Shown: piece after piece, positions 9,629 to 18,261 of the stretch | Numbering within the stretch: position 1 is the stretch's first letter | Layout of the letters: the number at the start of each line of letters is the position of its first letter | DNA from: Desulfolucanica intricata | GTDB lineage: Bacteria; Bacillota; Desulfotomaculia; Desulfotomaculales; Desulfofarciminaceae | DNA: 64,000 bases | NCBI RefSeq assembly: GCF_001592105.1 | Contig: NZ_BCWE01000008.1 | Coordinates: 62,001 to 126,000 of the forward strand | Reading direction: 5' to 3' | The notes under the pieces: generated by a model | Database searches by the model: none | Told to the model about the DNA's origin: nothing | The model's input: only the letters and a program-made list of their open reading frames with translations | Made by a program: the position numbers and the translations under genes

Positions 9629-9646
9629 TTTCTAAATTTTTAGAAA
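9629..9646. promoter_or_regulatory. Palindrome between rrf2 and the selenoprotein gene
   Basis: TTTCTAAATTTTTAGAAA is a perfect dyad with 8-base arms and a 2-base centre. It lies between the divergent genes and just upstream of a possible promoter (TTAACT, 16-17 bases, TATAAG) reading toward the selenoprotein gene. A repressor site is a reasonable guess. Confidence 0.35.
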
Positions 9647-9733
9647 AATATTAACTGGTTTTTTTAATAAGGTATAAGAAGGAATAAATTTGGGGCTCTA
9701 GAAAAAATATATAAAAATATGGAGGGGGATAAT

Positions 9734-10069
9734 ATGCCTGTACAGGTTCTGGTTTTTGGTTGGGAAGGCTGAAGGCCGCCGGGCGGCTCGGCGGGCTGCA
9801 GCAGCAACTTAATTTCAGTTAAGGTTAGATATGAGATATTAGTAAAAAAACTTCGTGGGTTTTTCGGTGATCAAATAGAAATTAAATTTATAAATATTTT
9901 TACAGATTCGGCTAAAAAAGCTTATCCCGAAATTTGGTCCGAAATTGCTATTGGTAACTTAACTGCACCGGTAATCACTGTAGATAAGGAGCCGGTGGTA
10001 AATGGAAATATAGCTGTTCAACCCGTAACTAATAAGCTATTAGAATTGTCTTTGAAAAAACTGAGGTGA
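9734..10069 (+). CDS. Candidate selenoprotein, thioredoxin-fold-like, in-frame TGA (Sec13)
   Basis: ATG at 9734 sits behind a strong GGAGGGGGAT. Codon 13 is TGA (9770-9772); the same frame then runs without interruption to the TGA at 10067-10069, for 111 residues. The segment after codon 13 is very GC-rich and folds: CCGCCG (9776-9781) can pair with CGGCGG (9789-9794) around GGCGGCT, with alternatives just downstream, as expected of a bacterial SECIS. The order is a beta strand (VQVLVFG), U13, C22, a helix, a second strand (IEIKFINIFT), then LTAPVITVDKEPVV, resembling the cis-Pro strand of a thioredoxin fold. No start codon lies soon after the TGA, so the downstream part needs readthrough. 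The next gene begins 7 bases later. Confidence 0.72.
9773..9810 (+). promoter_or_regulatory. Candidate SECIS hairpin after in-frame TGA
   Basis: Starts one base after the TGA codon. Main fold: A-U and G-C pairs, one G-G mismatch, then CCGCCG/CGGCGG with a 7-base loop beginning GG. An alternative stem GCGGC/GCTGC places a TCGGCGG loop 15 bases from the codon. GC content is far above the surrounding sequence. Confidence 0.55.
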
Positions 10070-10076
10070 TAGGTTT

Positions 10077-10646
10077 TTGGAAAACTTGCGTTTATTTTGG
10101 GCGGTTAATCTTCCTGTGGATATAAAAGCAAAGTTGGTAGATTTACAGAGACAATTAACTAAAGTGCGGGCAGATGTAAAGTGGGTGGAGGAAGAGAATT
10201 TTCATTTAACCGTTAAGTTTTTGGGAAATGTTGAGCCGGTTAAAGTACCTGCTATTTTTGAACAGGTTAAAAAAGAAGTTGCCGGTGTAGGGGCGATAAG
10301 TCTTGAGATTCAAAATTTAGGCGTGTTTCCACAGCAAGGAATGCCCCGTGTGCTTTGGGTAGGTCTGCAGGGAGAAAAAGATAAACTGATTGCCATGCAT
10401 AATCATGTACAGAAGGCGTTAATAACACTGGGCTTTGCACCGGAAGGAAAGCCTTTTTCACCTCATCTTACTTTGGGCCGTATCCGCTCACCCCGAAAGA
10501 CACAAAAATTATTAGAGGAAATAACATGCTTAAATAATCAGAACAGAGTTATTGGAAATGTTTTAGTTAAAACTCTTGATTTAATGGAAAGTGAGCTTAC
10601 CCGTCAAGGGCCGGTATACAGCATTTTAGGGAGTATAAAGTTATAA
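10077..10646 (+). CDS. thpR: RNA 2',3'-cyclic phosphodiesterase
   Basis: A 2H-phosphoesterase (LigT/ThpR) that opens RNA 2',3'-cyclic phosphates. Both H-x-T-x motifs are visible, FHLTVKFLG near residue 42 and PHLTLGRIRS near residue 130; length is 189 residues, normal for the family. It starts with TTG at 10077, with GAGGTGAT of the preceding gene's end as ribosome binding site, so translation is coupled to the candidate selenoprotein gene. The N-terminus LRLFWAVNLPVDIK matches the family strand. Confidence 0.93.
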   Translation: MENLRLFWAVNLPVDIKAKLVDLQRQLTKVRADVKWVEEENFHLTVKFLGNVEPVKVPAIFEQVKKEVAGVGAISLEIQNLGVFPQQGMPRVLWVGLQGEKDKLIAMHNHVQKALITLGFAPEGKPFSPHLTLGRIRSPRKTQKLLEEITCLNNQNRVIGNVLVKTLDLMESELTRQGPVYSILGSIKL

Positions 10647-10668
10647 ATCGGTGACAATAAGGTCTTTT

Positions 10669-10773
10669 TTTAAGCGAAAAAACATATATTTTAATCATTT
10701 AAAAAAGAAGGAATTTCTGTAATATGAGTCGAATTGTTAATTCAGTAAATTTTACTTGTTTTTTTCGCTTAAA
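10669..10773. repeat. Long-range inverted repeat upstream of the flavoprotein gene
   Basis: TTTAAGCGAAAAAACA (10669-10684) is inverted as TGTTTTTTTCGCTTAAA (10757-10773), a 16-17 base match with one extra T, separated by about 72 bases of A/T-rich sequence. It occupies nearly all of the thpR-flavoprotein gap. Confidence 0.7.
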
Positions 10774-10794
10774 CTTGTTGAAAGAGGGATGATT

Positions 10795-11406
10795 TTGCTA
10801 ATTCTTGCGTTAAACGGTAGCCCTTCCCGAAACGGCAACACCGCGGAACTGTTAAAGGTTGCTCTGGAGGCAGCAGGTGCTTCCGGTGTTGAAACGGCTT
10901 TTCTCCAGGTATCCGAGGCCGTTAATGAACTTAAGAATCCTTTTTGTGTAAACTGCAGTCCTGTTTGTGAAGGTAAATGTTTTAAAGACACAAAACTGGC
11001 AGCTATGTATGATATGCTGCGGCGTGCAGACGGTGTTCTGGTAGGCAGTCCGGTCTATTTCGGTACTGTTTCCGCTCAGTTAAAGGCTTTTTGGGATAAA
11101 GGTAGGTCACTAAGAAAAGATAAAGCATTGCTCAATGTTGTTGGAGGTGCACTGGCCGTAGGAGGGTCACGCTATGGTGGTCAGGAAAATACTTTAAGAG
11201 CTATTATGGATATTATGCTGGTACAGGGAATGACCTTGGTGGGTGACGGATTTATAGAAAATGATGCGGGTCACCACGGTGTCAGTGCGCAAAGACCTTC
11301 GGTTGAAGACAGTGATGCTCTCAAACGTGCCCGTATTTTGGGCCGGCGAGTGCTGGAAGTGGCCCGGGCAACCATAGATTTAAGAGCTCATCGACAAAAT
11401 AAGTAG
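10795..11406 (+). CDS. NADPH-dependent FMN reductase/iron-sulfur flavoprotein-like
   Basis: Flavodoxin-fold protein of about 203 residues. It opens with the FMN phosphate-binding LALNGSPSRNGNTAELLK and has the second flavin loop GSPVYFGTVSAQLKAFWDK. A compact cluster, C-x2-C-x3-C-x3-C (PFCVNCSPVCEGKCFKD), lies between them, as in iron-sulfur flavoproteins and related Cys-rich reductases, though spacing differs slightly from the classic Isf motif. TTG at 10795 is six bases from AAGAGGG; ATG at 10789 is the alternative but touches the binding site. It probably reduces flavin, quinone or oxidant substrates; the exact substrate is unknown. Confidence 0.85.
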   Translation: MLILALNGSPSRNGNTAELLKVALEAAGASGVETAFLQVSEAVNELKNPFCVNCSPVCEGKCFKDTKLAAMYDMLRRADGVLVGSPVYFGTVSAQLKAFWDKGRSLRKDKALLNVVGGALAVGGSRYGGQENTLRAIMDIMLVQGMTLVGDGFIENDAGHHGVSAQRPSVEDSDALKRARILGRRVLEVARATIDLRAHRQNK

Positions 11407-11490
11407 TTTAATCAGCTTTATTATCCCTGGCGGACAGAACATGACAGGCCCGTCGGGGTTATTATTTCATAGGGATGAGGGGGGGGAGCA

Positions 11491-12495
11491 ATGAATCTCC
11501 GGCAGCAGTCGGAACAATTAGAAAGAGCTTATCTGTCGCCACTGGCATGCTTTAGCGACAGTAGCCGGGGGAGGAGAATCCCTGAGGCGGAATGTTCGGT
11601 TCGTACAGTTTTTCAGCGGGACAGAGACAGAATTATCCATTCTAAAAGTTTTAGAAGGCTCAAACATAAGACCCAAGTATTTATAATTCCGGAAGGTGAT
11701 CACTACCGCACCAGGTTAACTCATACGCTGGAGGTGGCCCAGATCTCCCGGACCGTTGCCCGGGCCCTGAGGTTAAATGAGGACTTGACTGAGGCTATTG
11801 CTCTAGGACATGATTTGGGGCATACTCCTTTTGGTCATGCCGGTGAGGCTGCTTTAAGTAAAATATTAAAATCAGGTTTTAAGCATAATGAACAGAGTTT
11901 AAGGGTAGTTGATGTTTTAGAGAGTGGGCGGGGTCTGAACCTTACTTATGAGGTGAGGGATGGTATTTTAAACCATACCGGGCCTGTTCAGCCTATTACT
12001 TTAGAAGGACAAATTGTTAGAATTGCTGACCGTATTGCCTATATTAACCATGATATCGATGATTCCCTAAGGGGTGGAGTATTGACGGTTGATCAACTGC
12101 CCGAAGATTGTATTAATATTTTAGGTCGGCTGCACCGGGATAGGATTAATACTATGGTGCTTGATTTGATTAATACCGGGTTGCAGTATCCCGGTAAAAT
12201 TGGCTTGAGTGAACAGATTCAAAAGGCTACTGATGATTTACGAAGTTATCTTTTTAAGCACGTCTATGTTGATTCAGAAGCAAAGCGGGAAGAAATTAAA
12301 GCAACAAATTTAATTCAGTCACTGTTTTCTTATTTTATGGAAAATCCGGGGCATCTTCCCGGCGAGCATAGAGCATGGATTAATGAAATGGGCGTAGAGC
12401 GCGTGGTGGTTGATTATATAGCCGGAATGACAGATCGTTATGCCATTGCGAGGTTTAAGAAGTTATTTGTGCCACAAGGTTTTCCGGTAGTCTAA
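11491..12495 (+). CDS. dgt: dGTPase-like deoxynucleotide triphosphohydrolase
   Basis: HD-domain dNTP triphosphohydrolase of the short dgt class (334 residues). The metal site is visible in HYRTRLTHTLEVAQ and AIALGHDLGHTPFGHAGE, with the later DRIAYINHDIDDSLR helix. It hydrolyses dNTPs to nucleoside and triphosphate, adjusting nucleotide pools. The ATG at 11491 follows GAGGGGGGAG. Its place directly before dnaG-rpoD is a common arrangement in this group of Firmicutes; the sigma-A promoter downstream gives dnaG its own transcription start. Confidence 0.95.
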   Translation: MNLRQQSEQLERAYLSPLACFSDSSRGRRIPEAECSVRTVFQRDRDRIIHSKSFRRLKHKTQVFIIPEGDHYRTRLTHTLEVAQISRTVARALRLNEDLTEAIALGHDLGHTPFGHAGEAALSKILKSGFKHNEQSLRVVDVLESGRGLNLTYEVRDGILNHTGPVQPITLEGQIVRIADRIAYINHDIDDSLRGGVLTVDQLPEDCINILGRLHRDRINTMVLDLINTGLQYPGKIGLSEQIQKATDDLRSYLFKHVYVDSEAKREEIKATNLIQSLFSYFMENPGHLPGEHRAWINEMGVERVVVDYIAGMTDRYAIARFKKLFVPQGFPVV

Positions 12496-12532
12496 GAGTA
12501 GTAAATATTGGGAAAGATAGGTAGGGATAACT

Positions 12533-12556
12533 TTGTTCGAAAAAAATGTCGAACAA
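12533..12556. promoter_or_regulatory. Dyad upstream of the dnaG promoter
   Basis: TTGTTCGA (12533-12540) and TCGAACAA (12549-12556) form a perfect 8-base inverted repeat with an 8-base spacer. It lies about 55 bases upstream of the -35 box. Possible operator; the orientation is not that of a LexA box. Confidence 0.3.
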
Positions 12557-12611
12557 GGTGCAGGAATATCAAAAGACATATCGAATTGTTCATAGCGGGA
12601 AAAATTAAGAT

Positions 12612-12640
12612 TTGTCATTAAGATTACAGTAGTATATAAT
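12612..12640 (+). promoter_or_regulatory. Sigma-A promoter of dnaG-rpoD
   Basis: TTGTCA (12612-12617), a 17-base spacer and TATAAT (12635-12640). The fit to the vegetative consensus is very good and it points at dnaG. Confidence 0.85.
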
Positions 12641-12722
12641 GTAGTATTTAAAGCAGTATAGCAGGAAAAGCTGATTTGGTGTAGAAATTATTATTTTATG
12701 TTGGACTTAAGGGTGGTTGTTT

Positions 12723-14507
12723 GTGGGGGGGATTATACCACAAGAGATAATTGAAGAGGTTCGGGTACGTACAGATATTGTGCAGGTAATTTCAGATTAT
12801 GTACCGTTGACAAAGAAAGGCCAAAATTATGTTGGTCCTTGTCCCTTTCATTATGAAACGAAACCCTCATTCACAGTGAGTCCGGAAAAGCAAATTTTTT
12901 ATTGTTTTGGCTGTAATGCAGGTGGAAATGTTTTTAGGTTTCTAATGCTTAAGGAGGCTTTAAGTTTTCCTGAAGCTGTGAAAAAGTTGGCACTTTTAGT
13001 ACGAGTGGATATCCCCGAAGGGCAAGACGCACAAAATCTTGATAAAATTCTCAGGGAACAGCGAACTTGGAAAATTAATAACTTGGTAAAAGAATTCTAT
13101 CGTTATATTTTATCGAGTCACAAAATAGCCGATCCGGCTCGTAAGTACCTGGTTAAGCGAGGGATTTCCGTACAGAGCCAAGAATTATTTCAACTAGGTT
13201 ATGCACCTCCTAAATGGGATGGTCTTACTAAGTTTTTACAAAAAAAACATAATTTTTCGCCGGAGGAGCTGGTTTCTTTAGGTTTGTCCGGCAAGAATAA
13301 GTCCGGCCGGTTTTTTGACCGGTTTCGACATCGATTAGTCTTTCCCATTACTAATGTTCAAGGGCAAATAGTTGGTTTTGGCGGGCGTGCTTTAGAGGAA
13401 CAGGAGGATCCTAAATACCTGAACTCGCCGGAAACAGAGTATTTTAATAAACGATGTCTTCTTTATGGTTTGCATTTGGCCAAACAGCATATTCGAAAAA
13501 AAGGCTTTGCTGTAATTATGGAAGGTTATATGGATGTGATTACAGCACACCAATATGGAATAAAAAACTCTGTAGCCTCACTGGGTACCAGCCTTACAGC
13601 GGAGCAAGGTAAGTTACTGATGCGTTATGCCAAAGAAGTGGTTCTTGCCTACGATGCGGATCAGGCCGGAATGAAAGCTACCTTACGGGGTATGGATATT
13701 TTGCAAAAACTAGGCTTCCGTGTGCGGGTGGTGACTACTCCGGAGGGAAAGGATCCGGACGACTTTATTCGGTTAGCCGGAGCCGGTGCTTTTGAAGATT
13801 TGATTAATAACTCAACCGGCTTGATTGAATATAAGCTGGAACAATTTAAAAAAGATAACGGCTGGGACTCTGGTAATAAAGCTTTAGCCGTTCAATCTAT
13901 ACTCCCCAATTTAGCTAACATAAAAGGTGCTGTTGAAAGGGAGGATGCCGTAAAAAGGGCAGCCGGCATTCTTAATGTAAGTTGGGAGGCTATTCTAAGT
14001 GATTTGCAGCATTTTTCGGAGAATAATACTGGGAAACGGTTAAAATCGGGAAAAATTGCTAAAAATAAGTATAGTATGCTAGATAATGGTCAGAATAAAA
14101 TGGATGCCAGAGAAAAGGCTGAGCAAGGGCTTTTAATACTTGTTTTAGAAAAGCCGTCCCTGGTTGATAATATTAAGAGCGAGTTGGGAGATAGCTTTTT
14201 TCGAAATCGAGTTTATCAAAAGATATTTGATGTACTGAGTAAAGAACACATTAAACCTAATTACCAATCTTCGATTTTGTTTAATTTTCTTAATGATGAA
14301 GAGCAGAATACCTTAAGTCACTTATTAATGAAGAAAATTCCCGGGGATAACCTGGTTCAAATAATATCAGACTTTGTTAGTGCTGTCAAACGGTCTATGC
14401 GCAAGGAACGTAAAGAAAAGTTATTAAAAAAACTTGCAGAATTAGAAAAGAATGGTGACCGGGAGAGTATGGTGCTAATACTCGAAGAATTACAGCATCT
14501 GTATTAA
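12723..14507 (+). CDS. dnaG: DNA primase
   Basis: Synthesises RNA primers at the replication fork. The N-terminal zinc-binding domain has CPFH at about residue 40 and CFGC about 20 residues later; the TOPRIM centre has [14 protein letters not shown] and [13 protein letters not shown]; the C-terminal part is the helicase-binding domain. GTG at 12723 gives 594 residues and the family-like start [16 protein letters not shown] at 12717 directly abuts the GGGTGG ribosome binding site and is less likely. It is followed 35 bases later by rpoD in the classic macromolecular-synthesis arrangement. Confidence 0.98.
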   Translation: MGGIIPQEIIEEVRVRTDIVQVISDYVPLTKKGQNYVGPCPFHYETKPSFTVSPEKQIFYCFGCNAGGNVFRFLMLKEALSFPEAVKKLALLVRVDIPEGQDAQNLDKILREQRTWKINNLVKEFYRYILSSHKIADPARKYLVKRGISVQSQELFQLGYAPPKWDGLTKFLQKKHNFSPEELVSLGLSGKNKSGRFFDRFRHRLVFPITNVQGQIVGFGGRALEEQEDPKYLNSPETEYFNKRCLLYGLHLAKQHIRKKGFAVIMEGYMDVITAHQYGIKNSVASLGTSLTAEQGKLLMRYAKEVVLAYDADQAGMKATLRGMDILQKLGFRVRVVTTPEGKDPDDFIRLAGAGAFEDLINNSTGLIEYKLEQFKKDNGWDSGNKALAVQSILPNLANIKGAVEREDAVKRAAGILNVSWEAILSDLQHFSENNTGKRLKSGKIAKNKYSMLDNGQNKMDAREKAEQGLLILVLEKPSLVDNIKSELGDSFFRNRVYQKIFDVLSKEHIKPNYQSSILFNFLNDEEQNTLSHLLMKKIPGDNLVQIISDFVSAVKRSMRKERKEKLLKKLAELEKNGDRESMVLILEELQHLY

Positions 14508-14542
14508 CTCATATAAACACCCTAAGAGAGGGGGAGTATGAC

Positions 14543-15622
14543 ATGAGGGACGAAAAGATCCGAGAAAATGTTAAGGCTTTAATTGAACAGGGTAAAAAAC
14601 AGGGATTTTTAACCTATGATGCAATTATGAACGTTCTGCAAGGAGTTGAACTTTCACCGGATCAAATTGACGATGTTTATGAAAAATTATCCGGTATGGG
14701 AATAGACGTGCTGGCAGCAGAACCTGATATGGATAAGTCCCATGATAAACATGAAGAAGAGGTTGAAGTTGATTTAAGTGTACCGGAAGGTATTGGAATA
14801 GATGACCCGGTACGAATGTATTTAAAAGAAATTGGCCGGGTTCCTTTGTTGTCTTCCGAGGAAGAAGTTGAATTGGCTAAACGTATGGAGCAGGGTGATG
14901 AGGAAGCTAAGCGTCGTTTGGCTGAGGCAAACCTACGTTTGGTCGTTAGTATTGCTAAGCGTTATGTAGGACGTGGGATGCTGTTTTTGGATTTAATTCA
15001 AGAAGGAAATATGGGTCTTATTAAGGCCGTCGAAAAGTTCGATTTTCGTAAAGGCTTTAAATTCAGTACTTACGCTACCTGGTGGATTAGGCAAGCCATC
15101 ACCAGAGCCATTGCAGACCAGGCTAGGACAATTCGGATTCCTGTGCATATGGTTGAAACCATAAATAAACTGATACGGGTTTCGCGTCAATTGCTTCAAG
15201 AACTTGGACGGGAGCCAACCCCTGAGGAAATAGCGCATGAAATGAATGTTTCTGAGGAAAAGGTACGGGAAATTATGAAAATAGCCCAGGAGCCTGTTTC
15301 ACTGGAAACACCTATTGGGGAAGAAGAAGATTCACATCTGGGAGACTTCATTGAAGATCATGATGCCCGTGCTCCGGCAGAAGAAGCTTCATTTACTCTG
15401 CTTCGGGAACAGTTGGACGATGTACTCCAAACATTAACTGACAGGGAGCAGAAGGTTTTAAGACTACGCTTTGGTTTGGACGACGGGCGGGCCCGTACCT
15501 TGGAAGAGGTGGGGCAGCAATTTGGTGTAACCCGCGAGCGAATTCGCCAAATTGAGGCTAAGACTCTACGTAAGCTTCGCCATCCCAGCCGCAGCAAAAA
15601 ATTAAAGGATTACCTTGATTAG
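14543..15622 (+). CDS. rpoD: Primary RNA polymerase sigma factor (sigma-A)
   Basis: Housekeeping sigma-70 factor of 359 residues, typical of Firmicutes SigA. Region 1.1 is followed by region 1.2 ([17 protein letters not shown]), region 2.3-2.4 ([17 protein letters not shown], which reads the -10 box), region 3, and region 4.2 ([18 protein letters not shown], which reads the -35 box). The start at 14543 follows GAGAGGGGGAG. It is co-transcribed with dnaG. The promoters in this window with TTGNCA/TATAAT would be read by this factor. Confidence 0.98.
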   Translation: MRDEKIRENVKALIEQGKKQGFLTYDAIMNVLQGVELSPDQIDDVYEKLSGMGIDVLAAEPDMDKSHDKHEEEVEVDLSVPEGIGIDDPVRMYLKEIGRVPLLSSEEEVELAKRMEQGDEEAKRRLAEANLRLVVSIAKRYVGRGMLFLDLIQEGNMGLIKAVEKFDFRKGFKFSTYATWWIRQAITRAIADQARTIRIPVHMVETINKLIRVSRQLLQELGREPTPEEIAHEMNVSEEKVREIMKIAQEPVSLETPIGEEEDSHLGDFIEDHDARAPAEEASFTLLREQLDDVLQTLTDREQKVLRLRFGLDDGRARTLEEVGQQFGVTRERIRQIEAKTLRKLRHPSRSKKLKDYLD

Positions 15623-15647
15623 GAAATAAAAAAATTGATTATAAATG

Positions 15648-15676
15648 TTGACTCATGGATTTAGATAATGTATAAT
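15648..15676 (+). promoter_or_regulatory. Sigma-A promoter of the tRNA cluster
   Basis: TTGACT (15648-15653), a 17-base spacer and TATAAT (15671-15676), 15 bases before the first tRNA. Confidence 0.85.
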
Positions 15677-15690
15677 AACTTTCGTAGCGT

Positions 15691-15765
15691 TCCTCGATAG
15701 CTCAACGGTAGAGCAACCGGCTGTTAACCGGTAGGTTGTAGGTTCGAATCCTACTCGAGGAGCCA
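15691..15765 (+). tRNA. tRNA-Asn (GTT)
   Basis: TCCTCGA and TCGAGGA form the acceptor stem; the anticodon loop is CTGTTAA with anticodon GTT; the T arm is GGTTCGAATCC; CCA is encoded. Length is 75 nt. Confidence 0.96.
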
Positions 15766-15771
15766 TATTTC

Positions 15772-15846
15772 GGGCCCATAGCTCAACGGTAGAGCATCCG
15801 GCTCATAACCGGCTGGTTCCAGGTTCGAATCCTGGTGGGCCCACCA
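15772..15846 (+). tRNA. tRNA with CAT anticodon (Met, elongator type)
   Basis: GGGCCCA/TGGGCCC acceptor stem, anticodon loop CTCATAA, CCA encoded, 75 nt. The paired 1-72 position argues against initiator tRNA. A tRNA-Ile2 with a modified C34 cannot be excluded. The 27-43 position looks unpaired (T/C). Confidence 0.92.
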
Positions 15847-15887
15847 AATAAGAAGTGAGATTATATAATTATTATCCATATTAAATC

Positions 15888-15963
15888 GGCCCCATGGTCA
15901 AGTGGTCTAAGACACCGCCCTTTCACGGCGGTAACCCGGGTTCGAATCCCGGTGGGGTCACCA
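15888..15963 (+). tRNA. tRNA-Glu (TTC)
   Basis: GGCCCCA/TGGGGTC acceptor stem, anticodon stem CCGCC/GGCGG with loop CTTTCAC, T arm GGTTCGAATCC, CCA encoded. Length is 76 nt. Confidence 0.95.
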
Positions 15964-15966
15964 TTC

Positions 15967-16042
<76 letters not shown>

Positions 16043-16043
16043 G

Positions 16044-16074
16044 AAGAACACCTAAAAAAGGTGTTCTTTTTTTT
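16044..16074 (+). terminator. Terminator of the tRNA cluster
   Basis: AAGAACACC pairs with GGTGTTCTT around TAAAAAA, followed by eight T residues counting those in the stem end. Confidence 0.92.
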
Positions 16075-16118
16075 GGGAAATTATGATTTTTTAAGTTCTG
16101 TTGATAAGTTCTTGTTTT

Positions 16119-16167
16119 TGTAAAGTAGTTAATGATATCTGTTCTATTAAGAATTGTTGCTACATAA
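16119..16167. repeat. Dispersed intergenic element, copy 1
   Basis: A 49-base block that matches 30387-30435 at 38 of 49 positions without gaps. It holds an inner TTCT/AGAA stem with a 4-base loop and an outer GTAG/CTAC pairing. It lies in the 341-base gap between the tRNA terminator and trmK, which holds no gene I can support. Confidence 0.55.
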
Positions 16168-16178
16168 TTTCATTCAAG

Positions 16179-16231
16179 CATGAGTGCCTTCGGTTGCCTC
16201 GAAATCGCGTAGGCGACTTTCTTACAAGCAT
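16179..16231. repeat. Imperfect palindromic repeat, copy A
   Basis: Contains GAGTGCC, then GAAATCGC, a GTAG loop and GCGACTTTC. Its reverse complement aligns with 46319-46361, sharing the AAGAAA(A/G)TCGC stem half and the GGCACTC end. It fills much of the rest of the gap before trmK. Confidence 0.45.
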
Positions 16232-16383
16232 TATAAGCCCTGTCTGAAGTTTCGATGCATATTATATTAACAGTAATTTTGTTATGTGTTTAGGCAGGTA
16301 AAATTGGCTTTGGCAGCGAAAAAAAATGAAAATGGGTAATACTTATATATAGATATATAAATTATATGAACGGGTGATTGTTT

Positions 16384-17076
16384 TTGGAACTGGGCAAGCG
16401 TCTCCGTGAAATAGCATCTTTTGTTCCCTGTGGGAGTATTGTGGCTGATATTGGTACTGACCATGCGCTGCTTCCTATAAATCTAGTTGAAAAAGGATTA
16501 TCACCAAGGGCGATTGCTTCGGATGTTCACCGGGGGCCTTATGAGGCAGCAAAGGAAGCTATTTGCGCCAGGGGCCTAAGGGAAAAGATTGACTTGCGCC
16601 TGGGAGACGGGCTTAAAATTTTGTCTCCGGGGGAAGCTCATGTGGCAGTGATTGCCGGAATGGGCGGCAATACAATTCGAGAGGTACTAAACGCTTCTCC
16701 CGAAGTAGTTGGTTCACTAAAAAGATTAATTTTACAACCTATGGCTGACATATATGATTTGCGCCGCTGGCTGGTACATAACGGGTGGTTATTGGCTGAC
16801 GAAAAACTGGTCAGTGAAGGTGAGCGTTTATATGTGATTATTGCTGCTGACCCCGGTGTTGAAAAGGTTACTGATCCTCTTTCTCTGGAAATCGGCCCGC
16901 GCCTTTTGGAAAAACAGGATCCCTATTTGCCTTTTTTTTTGGAAAAAAAGGTCCAAGATTTAGAGAGAATTTTATCTGGTTTGTCTAACAGCCAAAAGTC
17001 ACAGAATCAGAAAAAGGCCCGAGATGTGAAGAAAAAGTTGTTCGAAATTAGGAGGGTTTTACGCCAATGCCGGTAA
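16384..17076 (+). CDS. trmK: tRNA (adenine-22-N1)-methyltransferase
   Basis: SAM-dependent methyltransferase that makes m1A22 in tRNA, found beside rpoD and nif3 in Firmicutes. Motif I is GSIVADIGTDHALLP; VIAGMGGNTIREVL and LILQPMADIYDLRRWL follow, as in the family. TTG at 16384, seven bases after GGGTGAT, gives 230 residues starting ELGKRLREIASFVP; an earlier TTG at 16378 overlaps the binding site. The C-terminal 40 residues form a basic coiled coil. The stop overlaps nif3 by 10 bases. Confidence 0.94.
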   Translation: MELGKRLREIASFVPCGSIVADIGTDHALLPINLVEKGLSPRAIASDVHRGPYEAAKEAICARGLREKIDLRLGDGLKILSPGEAHVAVIAGMGGNTIREVLNASPEVVGSLKRLILQPMADIYDLRRWLVHNGWLLADEKLVSEGERLYVIIAADPGVEKVTDPLSLEIGPRLLEKQDPYLPFFLEKKVQDLERILSGLSNSQKSQNQKKARDVKKKLFEIRRVLRQCR

Positions 17077-18185
17077 TAAACAGTGATATTATTAAAATTA
17101 TAGATGATTTTGCACCTCAAACACTGGCCGAGGAATGGGATAATTCCGGCTGGCAGCTGGGTGACCCCCGGGCGAAGGTTGATAAGGTGCTGCTAACTCT
17201 TGATGTAAATGCACAATTATTAGAGGAGGCAGTTCAAGAAGGGGTTCAATTGATTATCAGTCATCATCCTTTGTTTTTTAAGGGTTTTAAAAATATTCGT
17301 TTAGACCGGCCTGAGGGAAGATTAATTGCCGGTTTGATTAAAAATGATATTGCTGTCTACGCGGCACACACCAACCTGGACAGTGCTGCAGAAGGTGTAA
17401 ATCATGTTCTGGCCGAAAAACTGGGAATTACAGAGGTGAAAACTTTAAATCCCGGTGTGCCGGAAAAACTGTATAAATTAGTGGTTTTTGTTCCGGTAAG
17501 TCATATAGACCAGGTCAGAGATGCAGCAGCCGGGGCAGGGGCAGGATGGATTGGTAATTATAGTGATTGTACCTTTCAAGTGCAGGGTACCGGTACTTTT
17601 CGTCCGCTGGCCGGGACTAATCCTTTTATTGGCCGGCAAGGTGAATTAGAAAAAGTTGAAGAGATCCGTTTGGAAACCGTTGTTCCCGAAAGACTCAAAA
17701 ACAATGTTCTGACAGCTATACTTAAGGCCCATCCTTATGAGGAAGTAGCCTATGACTTATATACTCTGGCTAACCCGGTGTCTGCTCCGGGATTGGGTAG
17801 AATCGGCAAACTCAACACCGGAACCTCACTTGGGGAACTGGCAGGCCGGGTTAAATCCGTCCTGAACATTAATACAGTCCGGGTAGGTGGTTCCACAGAA
17901 CAGCCGGTGCATAAAGTAGCCGTATGCGGTGGTGCCGGTGCATCTCTTTGGAAGCAGGCTTTAAGTAAAGGAGCGGATGTATATATCACCGGAGATATAA
18001 AATACCACGAAGCCCAGGATATGCTGGCTGCGGGACTAAATTTTATTGATGCCGGGCACTTTTCCACAGAATATATTATTTTACCCGCTTTGTATGAGCA
18101 CTTAATTAAAGTGTGCAGTGAAAAAGGTTTTAATCTAGAAATTATTTTATCTAAAAACCAAAAAGATGTTTTTGTGTATTTATAG
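17067..18185 (+). CDS. Nif3-like dinuclear metal-centre protein (YqfO type)
   Basis: Nif3/DUF34 protein of 372 residues with the long Firmicutes architecture: two Nif3 halves flanking a PII/CutA-like insert (about residues 125-235). Metal-site motifs are visible: ISHHPLFFKG, AAHTNLDSAAEGVNHVL, TGDIKYHEAQD and DAGHFSTE. The family is often annotated as a GTP cyclohydrolase-related hydrolase, but its physiological reaction is not established. It overlaps trmK and probably depends on it for translation. A terminator follows directly. Confidence 0.93.
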   Translation: MPVINSDIIKIIDDFAPQTLAEEWDNSGWQLGDPRAKVDKVLLTLDVNAQLLEEAVQEGVQLIISHHPLFFKGFKNIRLDRPEGRLIAGLIKNDIAVYAAHTNLDSAAEGVNHVLAEKLGITEVKTLNPGVPEKLYKLVVFVPVSHIDQVRDAAAGAGAGWIGNYSDCTFQVQGTGTFRPLAGTNPFIGRQGELEKVEEIRLETVVPERLKNNVLTAILKAHPYEEVAYDLYTLANPVSAPGLGRIGKLNTGTSLGELAGRVKSVLNINTVRVGGSTEQPVHKVAVCGGAGASLWKQALSKGADVYITGDIKYHEAQDMLAAGLNFIDAGHFSTEYIILPALYEHLIKVCSEKGFNLEIILSKNQKDVFVYL

Positions 18186-18220
18186 GATAGGAAGAATTTT
18201 TCCTGTCCTTTTTTATTTTT
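18184..18220 (+). terminator. Terminator after nif3
   Basis: AGGATAGGAA (18184-18193) pairs with TTCCTGTCCT (18200-18209), followed by a long T-rich run. Confidence 0.85.
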
Positions 18221-18261
18221 TATATAAATAGCTTTTATAAGGATAATAGGGGGGTATTAAG

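Noticed and set aside
12533-12556. LexA/SOS box upstream of dnaG
   Set aside because: The dyad is GTTCG-N10-CGAAC, the opposite arrangement to the Gram-positive SOS box (CGAAC-N4-GTTCG). Kept only as a possible operator.
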